Positions 53,855 to 63,380 of a stretch of DNA of 64,000 nucleotides are shown piece after piece. The number at the start of each line of letters is the position of its first letter. Within the stretch, counting starts at the first letter, position 1. The notes beneath the pieces were generated by a model that was not told where the DNA came from, made no database searches, and saw only the letters and a list, made by a program, of their open reading frames with translations. Origin of the DNA: Marinobacter aromaticivorans (lineage in GTDB: Bacteria; Pseudomonadota; Gammaproteobacteria; Pseudomonadales; Oleiphilaceae); contig NZ_NIHD01000002.1 in NCBI RefSeq assembly GCF_002806975.1, positions 62,001 to 126,000 on the forward strand, written 5' to 3'. The position numbers were made by a program, and so were the translations under genes.

Positions 53855-54068
53855 CTTTCCACAAATGAACCAGGCGGAACACCGCCCTGCGGAAGCTGCC
53901 TTGATAACAATCAGGCTTTACCGAAAAACCACGAAAACAACAGATTGCCGGAATCTCTATGCCACAGATACTGCTCCCGAAAGAGCCGGATCACGGCAAT
54001 TGTCTGTCTGACTAAAAACCCGCCCGACGCGACTAAACGGGTTCCACTGCTATCACAAGGATTCTTCC

Positions 54069-54860
54069 ATGACCGAGCAGAGCGTGCTTCTCGATATCGA
54101 CCAGGGAATTGCCAAAGTCACCCTGAATCGCCCCAAGAGCCTCAACAGTTTTAACGTTGAAATGCATGAGCAGATGCGGGCCGCACTGGAAACCATCCGC
54201 AACGATGACACCGTCCGGGTCATGTTGCTCACCGGCAATGGCCGTGGTTTCTGCGCCGGCCAGGACTTGTCGGACCGCAACGTAAAGCCGGGTGTCGAAG
54301 CGCCGGATCTGGGCTACTCCATTGAGACCTACTACAACCCGATGCTGCAGGCCATTCGCGATCTGCCCATGCCGGTTATCTGTGCCGTAAACGGTGTTGC
54401 TGCCGGCGCAGGCGCAAATATTGCCCTGGCCTGCGACATCACACTGGCAGCACGTTCGGCGAACTTTGTTCAGGCTTTTTGCAAGATTGGCCTCATTCCC
54501 GACTCTGGCGGCACCTGGACCCTGCCGCGGGCGGTGGGAATGGCCCGTGCAAAAGGCCTGGCCTTATTAGGCGACAAACTGAGTGCGGAAAAGGCCGAGC
54601 AATGGGGCATGATCTGGCAGTGCGTCGATGACGAAGCCCTGCAGGATGAAGCCATGAAGCTGGCCCGTCATTTCGCGACCCAGCCCACCAAAGGCCTGGC
54701 GATGATCAAGCGCGCCTTGCATGAAAGCACCACCAACAGTTTTGAAGAACAGGTCATTGTTGAGCGTGACCTGCAGCGCGAGGCCGGTCGCACCGATGAT
54801 TATCGTGAGGGTGTTGCAGCCTTCATGGAAAAGCGCACGCCTGAATTCAAGGGGAAATAA
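54069..54860 (+). CDS. paaG: 2-(1,2-epoxy-1,2-dihydrophenyl)acetyl-CoA isomerase PaaG
   Basis: Crotonase-fold isomerase that turns the ring-epoxide into oxepin-CoA. The 263-aa protein has the oxyanion segments RGFCAGQDLSDR and CAVNGVAAGAGANIALACD, and the family length. First gene of the rightward paaGHIJK set; AAGGATTCTTCC lies just before the ATG. Confidence 0.95.
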   Translation: MTEQSVLLDIDQGIAKVTLNRPKSLNSFNVEMHEQMRAALETIRNDDTVRVMLLTGNGRGFCAGQDLSDRNVKPGVEAPDLGYSIETYYNPMLQAIRDLPMPVICAVNGVAAGAGANIALACDITLAARSANFVQAFCKIGLIPDSGGTWTLPRAVGMARAKGLALLGDKLSAEKAEQWGMIWQCVDDEALQDEAMKLARHFATQPTKGLAMIKRALHESTTNSFEEQVIVERDLQREAGRTDDYREGVAAFMEKRTPEFKGK

Positions 54861-54862
54861 AA

Positions 54863-56383
54863 GTGCAGCCACTTGTTCCTGATATCCCCGTAGCCGTTAT
54901 TGGCGCCGGCGCCATGGGTTCCGGCATTGCGCAGGTAGCCGCCCAGGCAGGTCATCAGGTATTCCTGCTTGATCAGCGTGAAGGTGCTGCCGAGGCGGGC
55001 CGCCAAAGTATCGCAAAGCAGCTGCAACGCCGGGTCGACAAGGGCAAGCTGGAACAGTCTGCACTTGACGCACTCCTGGACCGCATCATGCCTGTTAATG
55101 AACTCAGCGAGCTTGCCGGGGCGGGCCTGGTGATTGAGGCCATCGTTGAGGATCTCGATATCAAGCGCAGCCTGCTTGCCAACCTTGAAGAAGTGTGTAA
55201 CGCGAGCACTATCCTGGCAACCAACACATCGTCCATATCCGTAACGGCCCTGGGCGCCAGAATGAAGCACCCTGAGCGCCTGGTGGGCATGCACTTCTTC
55301 AATCCGGCACCGCTAATGGCACTGGTTGAGGTGATCAAGGGCTTGGCCACCAGCGACGAAGTGGCACAACGTGTCTATGCCACCGCGGCGCAGTGGGGCA
55401 AAAAGCCGGTAACCGCCACCTCAACGCCGGGGTTCATTGTGAACCGGGTTGCACGGCCCTTCTACGCTGAAAGCCTGCGCCTGCTGCAGGAACAGGCAGC
55501 GAGCAGCGCTACGCTGGATGCCATCGTGCGGGAAGCCGGAAACTTTCGCATGGGGCCTTTCGAGCTGACCGACCTGATCGGCCATGACGTGAACTACGCT
55601 GTGACCTCTTCGGTTTTCAATGCCTACTATCAGGACACGCGCTTTCTGCCCTCTCTGGTGCAGAAAGATCTGGTGGAAGCCGGCCGCCTGGGTCGCAAGA
55701 GCGGTCAGGGTTTCTATAACTACGCGGAGGGTGCGCAAAAGCCGGAGCCCGCAACAGTAGCTCCTGCCAGCAGCGATGCAGACACTCTTATTGTAGAGGG
55801 TACCCCGGGACCACTGGCCGCCCTGGTCACACGCCTGAGTGAAAACGGCCTCAGAATCATCGAACGGGATGGCCCCGGCCGCCTGCGGTTCGGCAAGGCG
55901 GTACTGGCACTGACCGATGGCCGCATGGCGACCGAGCGCGCTGCAGCCGAAGCCTGCAACAACCTGATACTGCTGGACCTGGCCTTCGATTACAGCAGGG
56001 CCAGCCGCCTGGCAATCGCCACGGCCGACCAGGCGTCACCACAGGCCGTCAATGACGCCTGTGCTCTGCTGCAAAAGGCTGGCATTGCTGTGAGCCAGGT
56101 TGCCGACCGCCCGGGCCTGGTGATCATGCGCACCGTTGCAACCCTGACTAACGAAGCCGCTGATGCGGCCCTGCACGGTGTGGCGTCTGTCAGCGACATA
56201 GATCTTGCCATGAAAGCCGGCCTCAATTATCCGGAAGGCCCGCTGCGCTGGAGCGATAACCTGGGGCCCGGCCTTGTGCACAAGGTGCTGACAAACATCC
56301 AGCAGAGCTATGGCGAAGACCGCTACCGGCCGGCTCTGCTGCTGCGAAAAAACCGGTTTTCCGAAAAGGGATTCTATTCATGA
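54863..56383 (+). CDS. paaH: 3-hydroxyacyl-CoA dehydrogenase PaaH
   Basis: NAD-dependent enzyme oxidising 3-hydroxyadipyl-CoA to 3-oxoadipyl-CoA. The 506 aa hold GAGAMGSGIAQVAAQ near the N-terminus, GMHFFNPAPLMALVEVIKG with the catalytic His, and two C-terminal dehydrogenase domains (FELTDLIGHDVNYAV). GTG start two bases after paaG's stop. Length is slightly above E. coli PaaH (475). Confidence 0.93.
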   Translation: MQPLVPDIPVAVIGAGAMGSGIAQVAAQAGHQVFLLDQREGAAEAGRQSIAKQLQRRVDKGKLEQSALDALLDRIMPVNELSELAGAGLVIEAIVEDLDIKRSLLANLEEVCNASTILATNTSSISVTALGARMKHPERLVGMHFFNPAPLMALVEVIKGLATSDEVAQRVYATAAQWGKKPVTATSTPGFIVNRVARPFYAESLRLLQEQAASSATLDAIVREAGNFRMGPFELTDLIGHDVNYAVTSSVFNAYYQDTRFLPSLVQKDLVEAGRLGRKSGQGFYNYAEGAQKPEPATVAPASSDADTLIVEGTPGPLAALVTRLSENGLRIIERDGPGRLRFGKAVLALTDGRMATERAAAEACNNLILLDLAFDYSRASRLAIATADQASPQAVNDACALLQKAGIAVSQVADRPGLVIMRTVATLTNEAADAALHGVASVSDIDLAMKAGLNYPEGPLRWSDNLGPGLVHKVLTNIQQSYGEDRYRPALLLRKNRFSEKGFYS

Positions 56384-56838
56384 GCGACGAACATCATTCA
56401 CCCGATGCGCAAAAGCTGGCGCAGGATTGTGCTGAATCCATGTACTCACGGGATATGGCCAGCCAGAACCTGGGCATGAAAATCACCCAGGTTTCACCCG
56501 GCAAAGCCACGCTGACCATGCCGGTCACCAACATCATGATTCAGGGGCACGGCGCTTGCCACGGCGGTTATCTTTTTACCCTGGCCGATTCCGCGTTTGC
56601 CTTTGCCTGCAACACATATAACAAGGCCACGGTAGCCTCCGGCTGCACCATTGATTACATGATTGGTGCCCGGGAAGGCGACGTGTTGACGGCCACCGCC
56701 GTTGAACAGTCCCGCGGCAATCGCACCGGCGTCTACGACATTACTGTCACCAACCAGAACGGCCATGTGGTAGCCCTGTTTCGCGGCAAGTCCTACCAGG
56801 TGCGTGGCGAAGTCATCCAATCGGAGAACGATCAATGA
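56380..56838 (+). CDS. paaI: Hydroxyphenylacetyl-CoA thioesterase PaaI
   Basis: Hot-dog thioesterase, 152 aa, with the [23 protein letters not shown] motif that carries the active Asp and Asn. It removes CoA from non-productive aryl-CoA esters. ATGA overlap with paaH and with paaJ at each end. Confidence 0.94.
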   Translation: MSDEHHSPDAQKLAQDCAESMYSRDMASQNLGMKITQVSPGKATLTMPVTNIMIQGHGACHGGYLFTLADSAFAFACNTYNKATVASGCTIDYMIGAREGDVLTATAVEQSRGNRTGVYDITVTNQNGHVVALFRGKSYQVRGEVIQSENDQ

Positions 56839-58082
56839 GTAACGAAAAACGCCTGCAAGACGCCTATATAGTAGACGCGGTACGAACGCCGATTGGTCGC
56901 TACGGCGGTTCTCTGGCAACCGTGCGCGCCGACGATCTGGGCGCCATTCCCATGAAGGCACTGAAAGAACGCCACAGTGAGCTGGACTGGTCGGCCATCG
57001 ACGATGTTCTTTATGGCTGCGCCAACCAGGCTGGTGAAGACAACCGCGACGTGGCCCGCATGTCCCTGCTGCTGGCTGGCCTGCCCGTTGATGTACCCGG
57101 CAGCACCATCAACCGCCTGTGCGGTTCAGGTATGGACGCCATTGGCAGCGCTGCCCGGGCGCTGCGCACCGGCGAAGCCGGCCTTATGCTGGCAGGCGGT
57201 GTCGAATCCATGTCGCGGGCGCCGTTTGTGATGGGCAAGGCCGATTCGGCCTTCAGCCGCAAAGCCGAGATATTCGACACCACCATCGGCTGGCGCTTTG
57301 TTAACCCGGTACTCAAAAAGCAGTACGGCATAGATTCCATGCCCGAAACCGCTGAAAACGTGGCAGCCGACTACAACATATCCCGGGAAGACCAGGATGC
57401 CTTTGCCCTGCGCAGCCAGCAGCGCACCGCGGCAGCCAGAAAGGCAGGCCGTTTTGATAATGAAATCGTGCCGGTGAGCGTGCCCCGCCGCAAGCAGGAC
57501 CCGCTCATTATTGATACCGACGAACACCCCCGGGAAACCAGCCTGGACAAGCTCGCCAGCCTGGGCACGCCGTTCCGTGAGAACGGCAGCGTGACCGCCG
57601 GCAACGCGTCCGGCGTAAACGACGGTGCCTGCGCTCTGTTGCTGGCCAGCGGTGACGCCCTGAAACAGCACAATCTCAAGCCCCGCGCCCGGGTTGTTGC
57701 CATGGCCACAGCCGGTGTTGAGCCGCGCATCATGGGCATGGGCCCGGCACCCGCCACCCGCAAGGTGCTCAAGACTGCCGGCCTTGAACTGGCCGATATG
57801 GACGTAATCGAGCTCAACGAAGCCTTCGCCGCACAGGCACTGGCCGTACTTCGCGACCTGGGCCTGCCCGACGACGCCGAACATGTGAACCCCAACGGGG
57901 GCGCTATTGCCTTGGGCCACCCGCTGGGCATGAGCGGAGCACGCCTTGTGACCACCGCGCTGAATGAACTGGAACGCCGCCATCAACAGGGCCAGAGCGC
58001 ACGTTACGCCCTGTGTACCATGTGCATCGGCGTAGGCCAGGGCATCGCGCTTATTATTGAACGTGTCGACAGCGCTGAGTAA
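56835..58082 (+). CDS. paaJ: 3-oxoadipyl-CoA thiolase PaaJ
   Basis: 415-aa thiolase that cleaves 3-oxo-5,6-dehydrosuberyl-CoA and 3-oxoadipyl-CoA. Active cysteine in [31 protein letters not shown] and [10 protein letters not shown] at the C-terminus supply the His and second Cys. Intact, in contrast with the thiolase pseudogene at 42 kb, and able in principle to replace part of its role. Confidence 0.94.
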   Translation: MSNEKRLQDAYIVDAVRTPIGRYGGSLATVRADDLGAIPMKALKERHSELDWSAIDDVLYGCANQAGEDNRDVARMSLLLAGLPVDVPGSTINRLCGSGMDAIGSAARALRTGEAGLMLAGGVESMSRAPFVMGKADSAFSRKAEIFDTTIGWRFVNPVLKKQYGIDSMPETAENVAADYNISREDQDAFALRSQQRTAAARKAGRFDNEIVPVSVPRRKQDPLIIDTDEHPRETSLDKLASLGTPFRENGSVTAGNASGVNDGACALLLASGDALKQHNLKPRARVVAMATAGVEPRIMGMGPAPATRKVLKTAGLELADMDVIELNEAFAAQALAVLRDLGLPDDAEHVNPNGGAIALGHPLGMSGARLVTTALNELERRHQQGQSARYALCTMCIGVGQGIALIIERVDSAE

Positions 58083-58090
58083 TTGAACCG

Positions 58091-58108
58091 GCCCGGATAC
58101 GTCCGGGC
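58091..58108 (+). other. Perfect hairpin between paaJ and paaK
   Basis: GCCCGGA-TACG-TCCGGGC, a 7-base-pair stem nine bases after the paaJ stop, with no T-run. Likely an attenuation or mRNA-processing element within the operon. Confidence 0.6.
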
Positions 58109-58174
58109 TTGCAAAACACATTGAGACCGGCCTGGCGACAGAGCCGGGCGACAAGAACAAGACGGGAAGCAATT

Positions 58175-59482
58175 ATGAATCTACCCATGCACAAGCTCGG
58201 AAAACTGGACCGGATGGAAACTGCCAGCGTGGATGAACTGCGCCACGAGCAACTCCAGCGCATGCGCTGGAGTGTCTGGCACGCTTACACCAACGTGCCC
58301 CATTACCGGAATACCTTTGATGAAATTGGCCTGAAGCCGATGGACATCAACAGCCTGGAAGATATTGCCAAGGTGCCTTTCACCACCAAGGAAAGCCTGC
58401 GCAACAATTACCCCTTTGGCATGTTTGCGGTGCCCATGAAGAAAGTTGTCCGGGTACACGCGTCCAGTGGAACAACGGGCAAACCAACCGTTGTGGGTTA
58501 TACCCAGAGCGATATCGAGACCTGGGCCGATATAGTGGCCCGCTCCATCCGGGCCGGAGGCGGCAGTGCCGGCGACAAGATTCATGTTGCTTACGGCTAC
58601 GGTCTGTTCACCGGCGGGCTGGGTGCCCATTACGGTGCCGAGCGCCTGGGCTGCACCGTAATACCCATGTCTGGCGGGCAAACCGAAAAACAGGTTCAGC
58701 TGATCCAGGACTTTGAGCCAGACATCATCATGGTCACGCCCTCCTACATGCTTAACATCGCTGATGAGCTGGACCGTCAGGGCATTGATCCGAAACAACT
58801 TCCGCTGCGACTGGGTATCTTCGGGGCCGAACCCTGGACCAATGAGATGCGCACAGAGCTGGAAGAGCGTCTCGGCATCCAGGCCCTGGATATCTATGGT
58901 CTTTCTGAAGTCATGGGCCCCGGGGTTGGTATGGAGTGCCTGGAAACCAAAGATGGCCCCACCATCTGGGAAGACCATTTTTACCCGGAAATCATTAACC
59001 CGGACACCGGTGAAGTACTGCCAGATGGCGAGTACGGCGAACTGGTATTCACTTCCCTGACCAAAGTCGCCATGCCGGTACTACGCTACCGTACCCGGGA
59101 TCTTACCCGCCTGCTGCCTGGCACTGCCCGTCCCATGCGCCGTATAGACAAAATCACCGGACGCAGTGATGACATGCTGATCATTCGCGGCGTGAACGTG
59201 TTCCCCAGCCAGATCGAAGAGCAGGTGCTCAAGTGCCGCACCCTGGCTCCTCACTACGAAATCGAGGTGTACAAGAAAGGCAACCTGGATTACGTGGAAA
59301 TCCGTGTGGAACTGAAAGCCGGAGCCGAGGGCGCAGACGCCAAAGAACATGCGACCAAGGAACTGAGCCACCACATCAAATCCTACATCGGTATCAGCAC
59401 CAGCGTGAAGGTTCAGGATGCTGGAACTCTGAGCCGCTCCGAAGGCAAGGCCAAGCGGGTATTTGACCGTCGCAGGGAATAA
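58175..59482 (+). CDS. paaK: Phenylacetate-CoA ligase PaaK
   Basis: AMP-forming ligase that starts the pathway, phenylacetate to phenylacetyl-CoA. The 435 aa contain the ATP loop RVHASSGTTGKPTVVGYT, YGLSEVMGPGVG and GRSDDMLIIRGVNVFP. A GGGAAG ribosome site is close to ATG 58175; upstream in-frame codons are not homologous. Confidence 0.95.
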   Translation: MNLPMHKLGKLDRMETASVDELRHEQLQRMRWSVWHAYTNVPHYRNTFDEIGLKPMDINSLEDIAKVPFTTKESLRNNYPFGMFAVPMKKVVRVHASSGTTGKPTVVGYTQSDIETWADIVARSIRAGGGSAGDKIHVAYGYGLFTGGLGAHYGAERLGCTVIPMSGGQTEKQVQLIQDFEPDIIMVTPSYMLNIADELDRQGIDPKQLPLRLGIFGAEPWTNEMRTELEERLGIQALDIYGLSEVMGPGVGMECLETKDGPTIWEDHFYPEIINPDTGEVLPDGEYGELVFTSLTKVAMPVLRYRTRDLTRLLPGTARPMRRIDKITGRSDDMLIIRGVNVFPSQIEEQVLKCRTLAPHYEIEVYKKGNLDYVEIRVELKAGAEGADAKEHATKELSHHIKSYIGISTSVKVQDAGTLSRSEGKAKRVFDRRRE

Positions 59483-59494
59483 TTGCAGCAAACA

Positions 59495-59541
59495 TGATAC
59501 AGAATGATCTGCCTTGATATTTATTCAGTATCATATAGTAT
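59495..59541. promoter_or_regulatory. Second TGATAC-N27-GTATCA operator and paaA promoter
   Basis: TGATAC (59495-59500) and GTATCA (59528-59533) at the same 33-base interval as before paaG; the extended arms ATGATACAGAAT and ATTCAGTATCAT match at 11 of 12 positions. A possible promoter, TTGATA (59514-59519) and TAGTAT (59536-59541), 16 bases apart, surrounds the right half-site. This would let paaABCDE respond to the same regulator separately from paaG. Confidence 0.65.
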
Positions 59542-59621
59542 GAAATTATCGTTTGCGATCCGTCGCGAGCACTGCTGGCCACCACCGGCAGCTCTTACAA
59601 GTGATATTCGGAGAGAGAATT

Positions 59622-60611
59622 ATGTACGCACAAATGGTTGAGACCGGCACCAAGCGCCTCAAGACCCTGGAAGAAATGTCTCCCGAAGAAAGGGACTTCC
59701 AGGCGAAAATTGATGCCGAAACCAAGATTGAACCGAAGAACTGGATGCCTGAGGGCTATCGCAAGACCCTGATCCGCCAGATCTCCCAGCACGCCCACTC
59801 GGAAATCGTCGGCATGCTGCCGGAAGGCAACTGGGTTACCCGGGCACCGACCCTGAAGCGCAAGCTGCAGCTGATGGCAAAGATTCAGGACGAAGCAGGC
59901 CACGGCCTGTATCTGTACAGCGCCATGGAAACCCTGGGTGCTGATCGCGATGAAGAAATCCAGAAGCTGCACGATGGCAAGGCCAAGTACTCAAGCATCT
60001 TCAACTACCCCACGCTGAACTGGGCCGACATGGGCGCAGTAGGCTGGCTGGTTGACGGCGCCGCCATTGTGAACCAGGTGGTGTTGCAGCGTACCTCCTA
60101 CGGCCCCTATTCCCGCGCCATGGTGCGCATTTGCAAGGAAGAGAGCTTCCACCAGCGCCAGGGTTACCAGATTCTGCTGGACATGATGCGTGAAGGTACC
60201 CAGGAACAGAAAGATATGGTGCAGGACGCCATCAACCGACTGTGGTGGCCGGCGCTGATGATGTTCGGCCCGCACGACGATGACTCCCCCAACTCCCAGC
60301 AGTCCATGGCCTGGAAGATCAAGCGCAAGAGCAACGATGAACTGCGCCAGATGTTTATTGACCAGACCATTCCGCAGCTTGAATACCTGGGCTGCACCGT
60401 TCCTGACCCGGACCTGAAATGGAACGAGGAGCGGGGCCATTACGATTTCGGCGAGATCAACTGGAAAGAGTTCTACGACGTACTCAAGGGCGATGGCCCG
60501 TGTAATCGTGAGCGTATTGCCACCCGCCGTAAAGCAATTGAAGAGGGTGCCTGGGTGCGCGAAGCAGCCGTCGCCTACGCCGCAAAACAAAAACAGCGCG
60601 CAGCCGCATAA
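59622..60611 (+). CDS. paaA: Phenylacetyl-CoA epoxidase catalytic subunit PaaA
   Basis: Di-iron monooxygenase subunit that epoxidises the aromatic ring of phenylacetyl-CoA. The 329-aa product carries the paired ligand motifs [16 protein letters not shown] and [20 protein letters not shown] ribosome site precedes ATG 59622; an upstream in-frame extension is not PaaA-like. First of paaABCDE, with its own putative promoter. Confidence 0.96.
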   Translation: MYAQMVETGTKRLKTLEEMSPEERDFQAKIDAETKIEPKNWMPEGYRKTLIRQISQHAHSEIVGMLPEGNWVTRAPTLKRKLQLMAKIQDEAGHGLYLYSAMETLGADRDEEIQKLHDGKAKYSSIFNYPTLNWADMGAVGWLVDGAAIVNQVVLQRTSYGPYSRAMVRICKEESFHQRQGYQILLDMMREGTQEQKDMVQDAINRLWWPALMMFGPHDDDSPNSQQSMAWKIKRKSNDELRQMFIDQTIPQLEYLGCTVPDPDLKWNEERGHYDFGEINWKEFYDVLKGDGPCNRERIATRRKAIEEGAWVREAAVAYAAKQKQRAAA

Positions 60612-60626
60612 ACAGGAGAAACAACT

Positions 60627-60908
60627 ATGTCTGAATGGCGCCTTTACGAAGTATTCGTACGCAGCAAGCATGGCCTTAACCACAAGCATGTCGGCAGTGT
60701 TCATGCTGCCGACAATGAAATGGCCATGGAAAACGCCCGTGATCTTTACACCCGCCGTAACGAAGGGGTAAGCATCTGGGTCGTTCCGTCTGAAGCCATC
60801 ACAGCTTCTGCTTCGGATGAAAAAGAGATCCTTTTCGACCCTTCCGAAGACAAGATTTACCGGCACGCTTCGTTCTACAAGCTGCCTGACGAAGTCGGGC
60901 AAATGTAA
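60627..60908 (+). CDS. paaB: Phenylacetyl-CoA epoxidase subunit PaaB
   Basis: 93-aa small subunit, SEWRLYEVFVRSKHGLNHKHVGS at the N-terminus and a C-terminal HASFYKLPDEV, as expected. It bridges PaaA-PaaC pairs in the epoxidase complex. A clear AGGAG lies just before the ATG. Confidence 0.96.
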   Translation: MSEWRLYEVFVRSKHGLNHKHVGSVHAADNEMAMENARDLYTRRNEGVSIWVVPSEAITASASDEKEILFDPSEDKIYRHASFYKLPDEVGQM

Positions 60909-60918
60909 GGAGCAGTCC

Positions 60919-61683
60919 ATGACACAGCAACAAGCTTTACAGGAATACGTGCTGCGCCTGGCAGATTCCGCCATGATTCTGGGCCAGCGCCTGAGCGAAT
61001 TGACGGGCAAGGCCCCGGCCGTGGAAGAAGAGCTGGCATCAATGAACGTTGCGCTCGATCTGGTGGGCCAGGCCCGCAACTGGTACGAGTATGCCGCCGA
61101 GCTGATCGATGACGGTCGCAACGCCGACAACCTGTGCTTTCTCCGGGATGCCCACGACTACCGCAACCTGTTGCTGGTAGAGCAGCCGAATGAGGATTAC
61201 GCGGTCACCATAGCCCGCCAGTTCTTTTTCGATGTATGGCACTACTTCACCCTTAAGAGCCTGGTTAATGCCAGCGACGAGCGCATTGCCAGCATCGCTG
61301 CCAAGGCGGTCAAGGAAGCGACTTATCATCTGCGCCGCTCCTCCGAGTGGGTCAAGCGCATGGGCGATGGTACCGAAGAAAGCCATCGCCGCATGCAGAA
61401 TGCTTTCGACATTCTGTGGCGTTTCACCGGCGAGCTGATCACCCCGGATGACGTTGACAACGCCATGTTCAAGGCGGGTATCGGCCCGGATCCCGAGCAG
61501 CTCAGGCAGGACTGGCTCGGCATGGTGCGTGAAGTGTCGGCTCAGGCCACGGTAACACCGGGCGCTGAAGATGCCTGGATGTACATGGGCGGTAAGCGCG
61601 GTGAACACACCGAGCACCTGGGGCACATCCTGGCCGTGATGCAGTTCCTGCCGCGCGCCTACCCGGATGCGACCACCTGGTAA
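60919..61683 (+). CDS. paaC: Phenylacetyl-CoA epoxidase structural subunit PaaC
   Basis: 254-aa ferritin-like subunit lacking a metal centre, needed for PaaA stability. LRLADSAMILGQRLSELTG and ARQFFFDVWHYFTLKSL match PaaC. GGAG is close before ATG 60919; in-frame upstream sequence overlaps paaB and is not homologous. Confidence 0.95.
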   Translation: MTQQQALQEYVLRLADSAMILGQRLSELTGKAPAVEEELASMNVALDLVGQARNWYEYAAELIDDGRNADNLCFLRDAHDYRNLLLVEQPNEDYAVTIARQFFFDVWHYFTLKSLVNASDERIASIAAKAVKEATYHLRRSSEWVKRMGDGTEESHRRMQNAFDILWRFTGELITPDDVDNAMFKAGIGPDPEQLRQDWLGMVREVSAQATVTPGAEDAWMYMGGKRGEHTEHLGHILAVMQFLPRAYPDATTW

Positions 61684-61714
61684 ACCGGTCTGATTGACAA
61701 GAGGAGTACCTCCG

Positions 61715-62272
61715 GTGAATGAACGTGAACCATCATCTGTAGACCTGCTGATTGCCAGTGACCGGGTTCCGGCCAACGCCAACCCGGAACTGCTGACAGA
61801 AGAGGCAATCTGGGCGCTGCTGGAGAACGTCAAGGACCCGGAGGTGCCCGCGGTAAGCGTTGTTGAGCTTGGCATAATCCGGCGGGTGGACTGGGACGGC
61901 GAACACCTCACAGTGGATGTCACGCCCACCTATTCCGGTTGTCCTGCAACCGAGCTGATTGAAGAGCTGATTGCCGAGGCCCTGCGTGCCGCTGGTATCC
62001 GCCACATAAAAATCAATCAGGTGTTGACCCCTGCCTGGACAACCGACTGGATCACCGAAGAAGGCCGGGAAAAACTCCGGGCATTCGGCATCGCACCGCC
62101 CCAGGGCAGCGCCAGCAAAATGAGCCTTCTGGGCGTCGATGAAGTGATTGCCTGCCCGCATTGTGGCAGTGAACACACCGAGCGCCTCAGCGAATTTGGT
62201 TCTACCGCCTGCAAGGCGCTTTATCGCTGCCTTGATTGCCGCGAACCCTTCGACTATTTCAAATGCATATAG
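61715..62272 (+). CDS. paaD: Phenylacetate epoxidase assembly protein PaaD
   Basis: 185-aa MIP18-type protein that helps insert metal centres into the epoxidase. N-terminal DUF59 part (VKDPEVPAVSVVELGIIRRV; VTPTYSGCPATELI) and C-terminal zinc-binding Cys cluster (IACPHCGSEH, ACKALYRCLDCREPFDYFKC). GTG 61715 with GAGGAG is chosen over TTG 61694. Confidence 0.92.
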   Translation: MNEREPSSVDLLIASDRVPANANPELLTEEAIWALLENVKDPEVPAVSVVELGIIRRVDWDGEHLTVDVTPTYSGCPATELIEELIAEALRAAGIRHIKINQVLTPAWTTDWITEEGREKLRAFGIAPPQGSASKMSLLGVDEVIACPHCGSEHTERLSEFGSTACKALYRCLDCREPFDYFKCI

Positions 62273-62285
62273 AGCCGATACGATC

Positions 62286-63362
62286 ATGAATAAATTCTAC
62301 TCACTGGCCCTCAAAGAGGTCAGGCCGGAAACAAGAAACGCCGTATGCCTGAGCTTTGATGTGCCAGACGATGTGGCAGACAAGTTCAAATACAGGCAAG
62401 GTCAGCACATCGTGGTGCGCACCAAACTGGATGGCGAGGAAGTGCGCCGCACTTACTCCATCTGCTCCAGCGTCAATGACCACGAACTGCGCATCGCCGT
62501 CAAACGTGTGGACAACGGCCTGTTCTCCAATTTTGCCAACGAACAGCTCAAGCCAGGCTCGACCCTTGAAGTCATGCCGCCGCAGGGGACTTTCGGTATT
62601 GATCTGGACCCCGAGCGTGAGGGCAACTACCTGGCAGTGGCTGCTGGCAGTGGCATTACCCCGATCCTGTCCATCATAAAAACCACGCTGGAAACCGAAC
62701 CCAAAAGCCATTTTACCCTGTTCTACGGTAACAAGGGTACGGCCAGCACCATGTTCCGGGACCAGCTCCAGGATCTTAAAAACGAGTACATGACACGTTT
62801 TAACCTGGTGTACATCTTTACCCGTGAAGAACAGGACATCGACCTCTACAACGGCCGTATCGACGCGGAAAAATGCGACCAGTTGTTCGACCACTGGATT
62901 GACGCCAAGAATCTGACTGGCGCTTTCCTGTGCGGACCGCAACTGCTGACAGAAACCGTTCGGGATTCACTGGTACGCCACGGTCTGGACAAGTCCAAAG
63001 TTCATTATGAGCTGTTCACACCTGCTGGTGGTGTACCCCGGTCGCGCAAAGACCGAGCAGAAACCAAAGTCGATCCGAAAGCCGTCAGTGTGGTTACCGT
63101 GAAGGCTGACGGTCGCTCGCTGACCTTTGACCTGGTGCGGGACACCAAGAGCATTCTTGATGCCGGTAACGAGGAAGGCGCAGACCTGCCCTTCTCCTGC
63201 AAAGCCGGTGTGTGCTCCACCTGTCGTGCCAAGGTGGTGGAAGGCGAAGTGGAAATGGACCAGAACTTTGCCCTGGAAGACTACGAAGTGGAAGCCGGCT
63301 ACGTGTTGTCGTGCCAGTGCTACCCCGTCAGTGACAAGGTCACTCTCGACTACGACGAATAG
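62286..63362 (+). CDS. paaE: Phenylacetyl-CoA epoxidase reductase PaaE
   Basis: 358-aa FAD/[2Fe-2S] reductase passing electrons from NADPH to PaaA. FAD site RRTYSICSSV, NAD(P) site AAGSGITPILSII, and C-terminal plant-type ferredoxin cluster SCKAGVCSTCRAKV with the distant fourth Cys in SCQCYP. Starts 13 bases after paaD. Confidence 0.95.
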   Translation: MNKFYSLALKEVRPETRNAVCLSFDVPDDVADKFKYRQGQHIVVRTKLDGEEVRRTYSICSSVNDHELRIAVKRVDNGLFSNFANEQLKPGSTLEVMPPQGTFGIDLDPEREGNYLAVAAGSGITPILSIIKTTLETEPKSHFTLFYGNKGTASTMFRDQLQDLKNEYMTRFNLVYIFTREEQDIDLYNGRIDAEKCDQLFDHWIDAKNLTGAFLCGPQLLTETVRDSLVRHGLDKSKVHYELFTPAGGVPRSRKDRAETKVDPKAVSVVTVKADGRSLTFDLVRDTKSILDAGNEEGADLPFSCKAGVCSTCRAKVVEGEVEMDQNFALEDYEVEAGYVLSCQCYPVSDKVTLDYDE

Positions 63363-63380
63363 TAATTCTGGAGTTTTTTA

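Larger units (their letters stand above)
53605..54068. other. 464-base divergent intergenic region between paaY and paaG
   Basis: No gene can be supported here. It holds a GCCCG/CGGGC mini-hairpin (53695-53708), an ATGAT-AAAA-ATCAT palindrome (53751-53764), the operator and promoter annotated separately (53801-53854), and a transcribed leader of about 200 bases before paaG that includes GGCGG-AACA-CCGCC (53873-53886). The paaY promoter must lie in the left part but is not clear. Confidence 0.6.
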
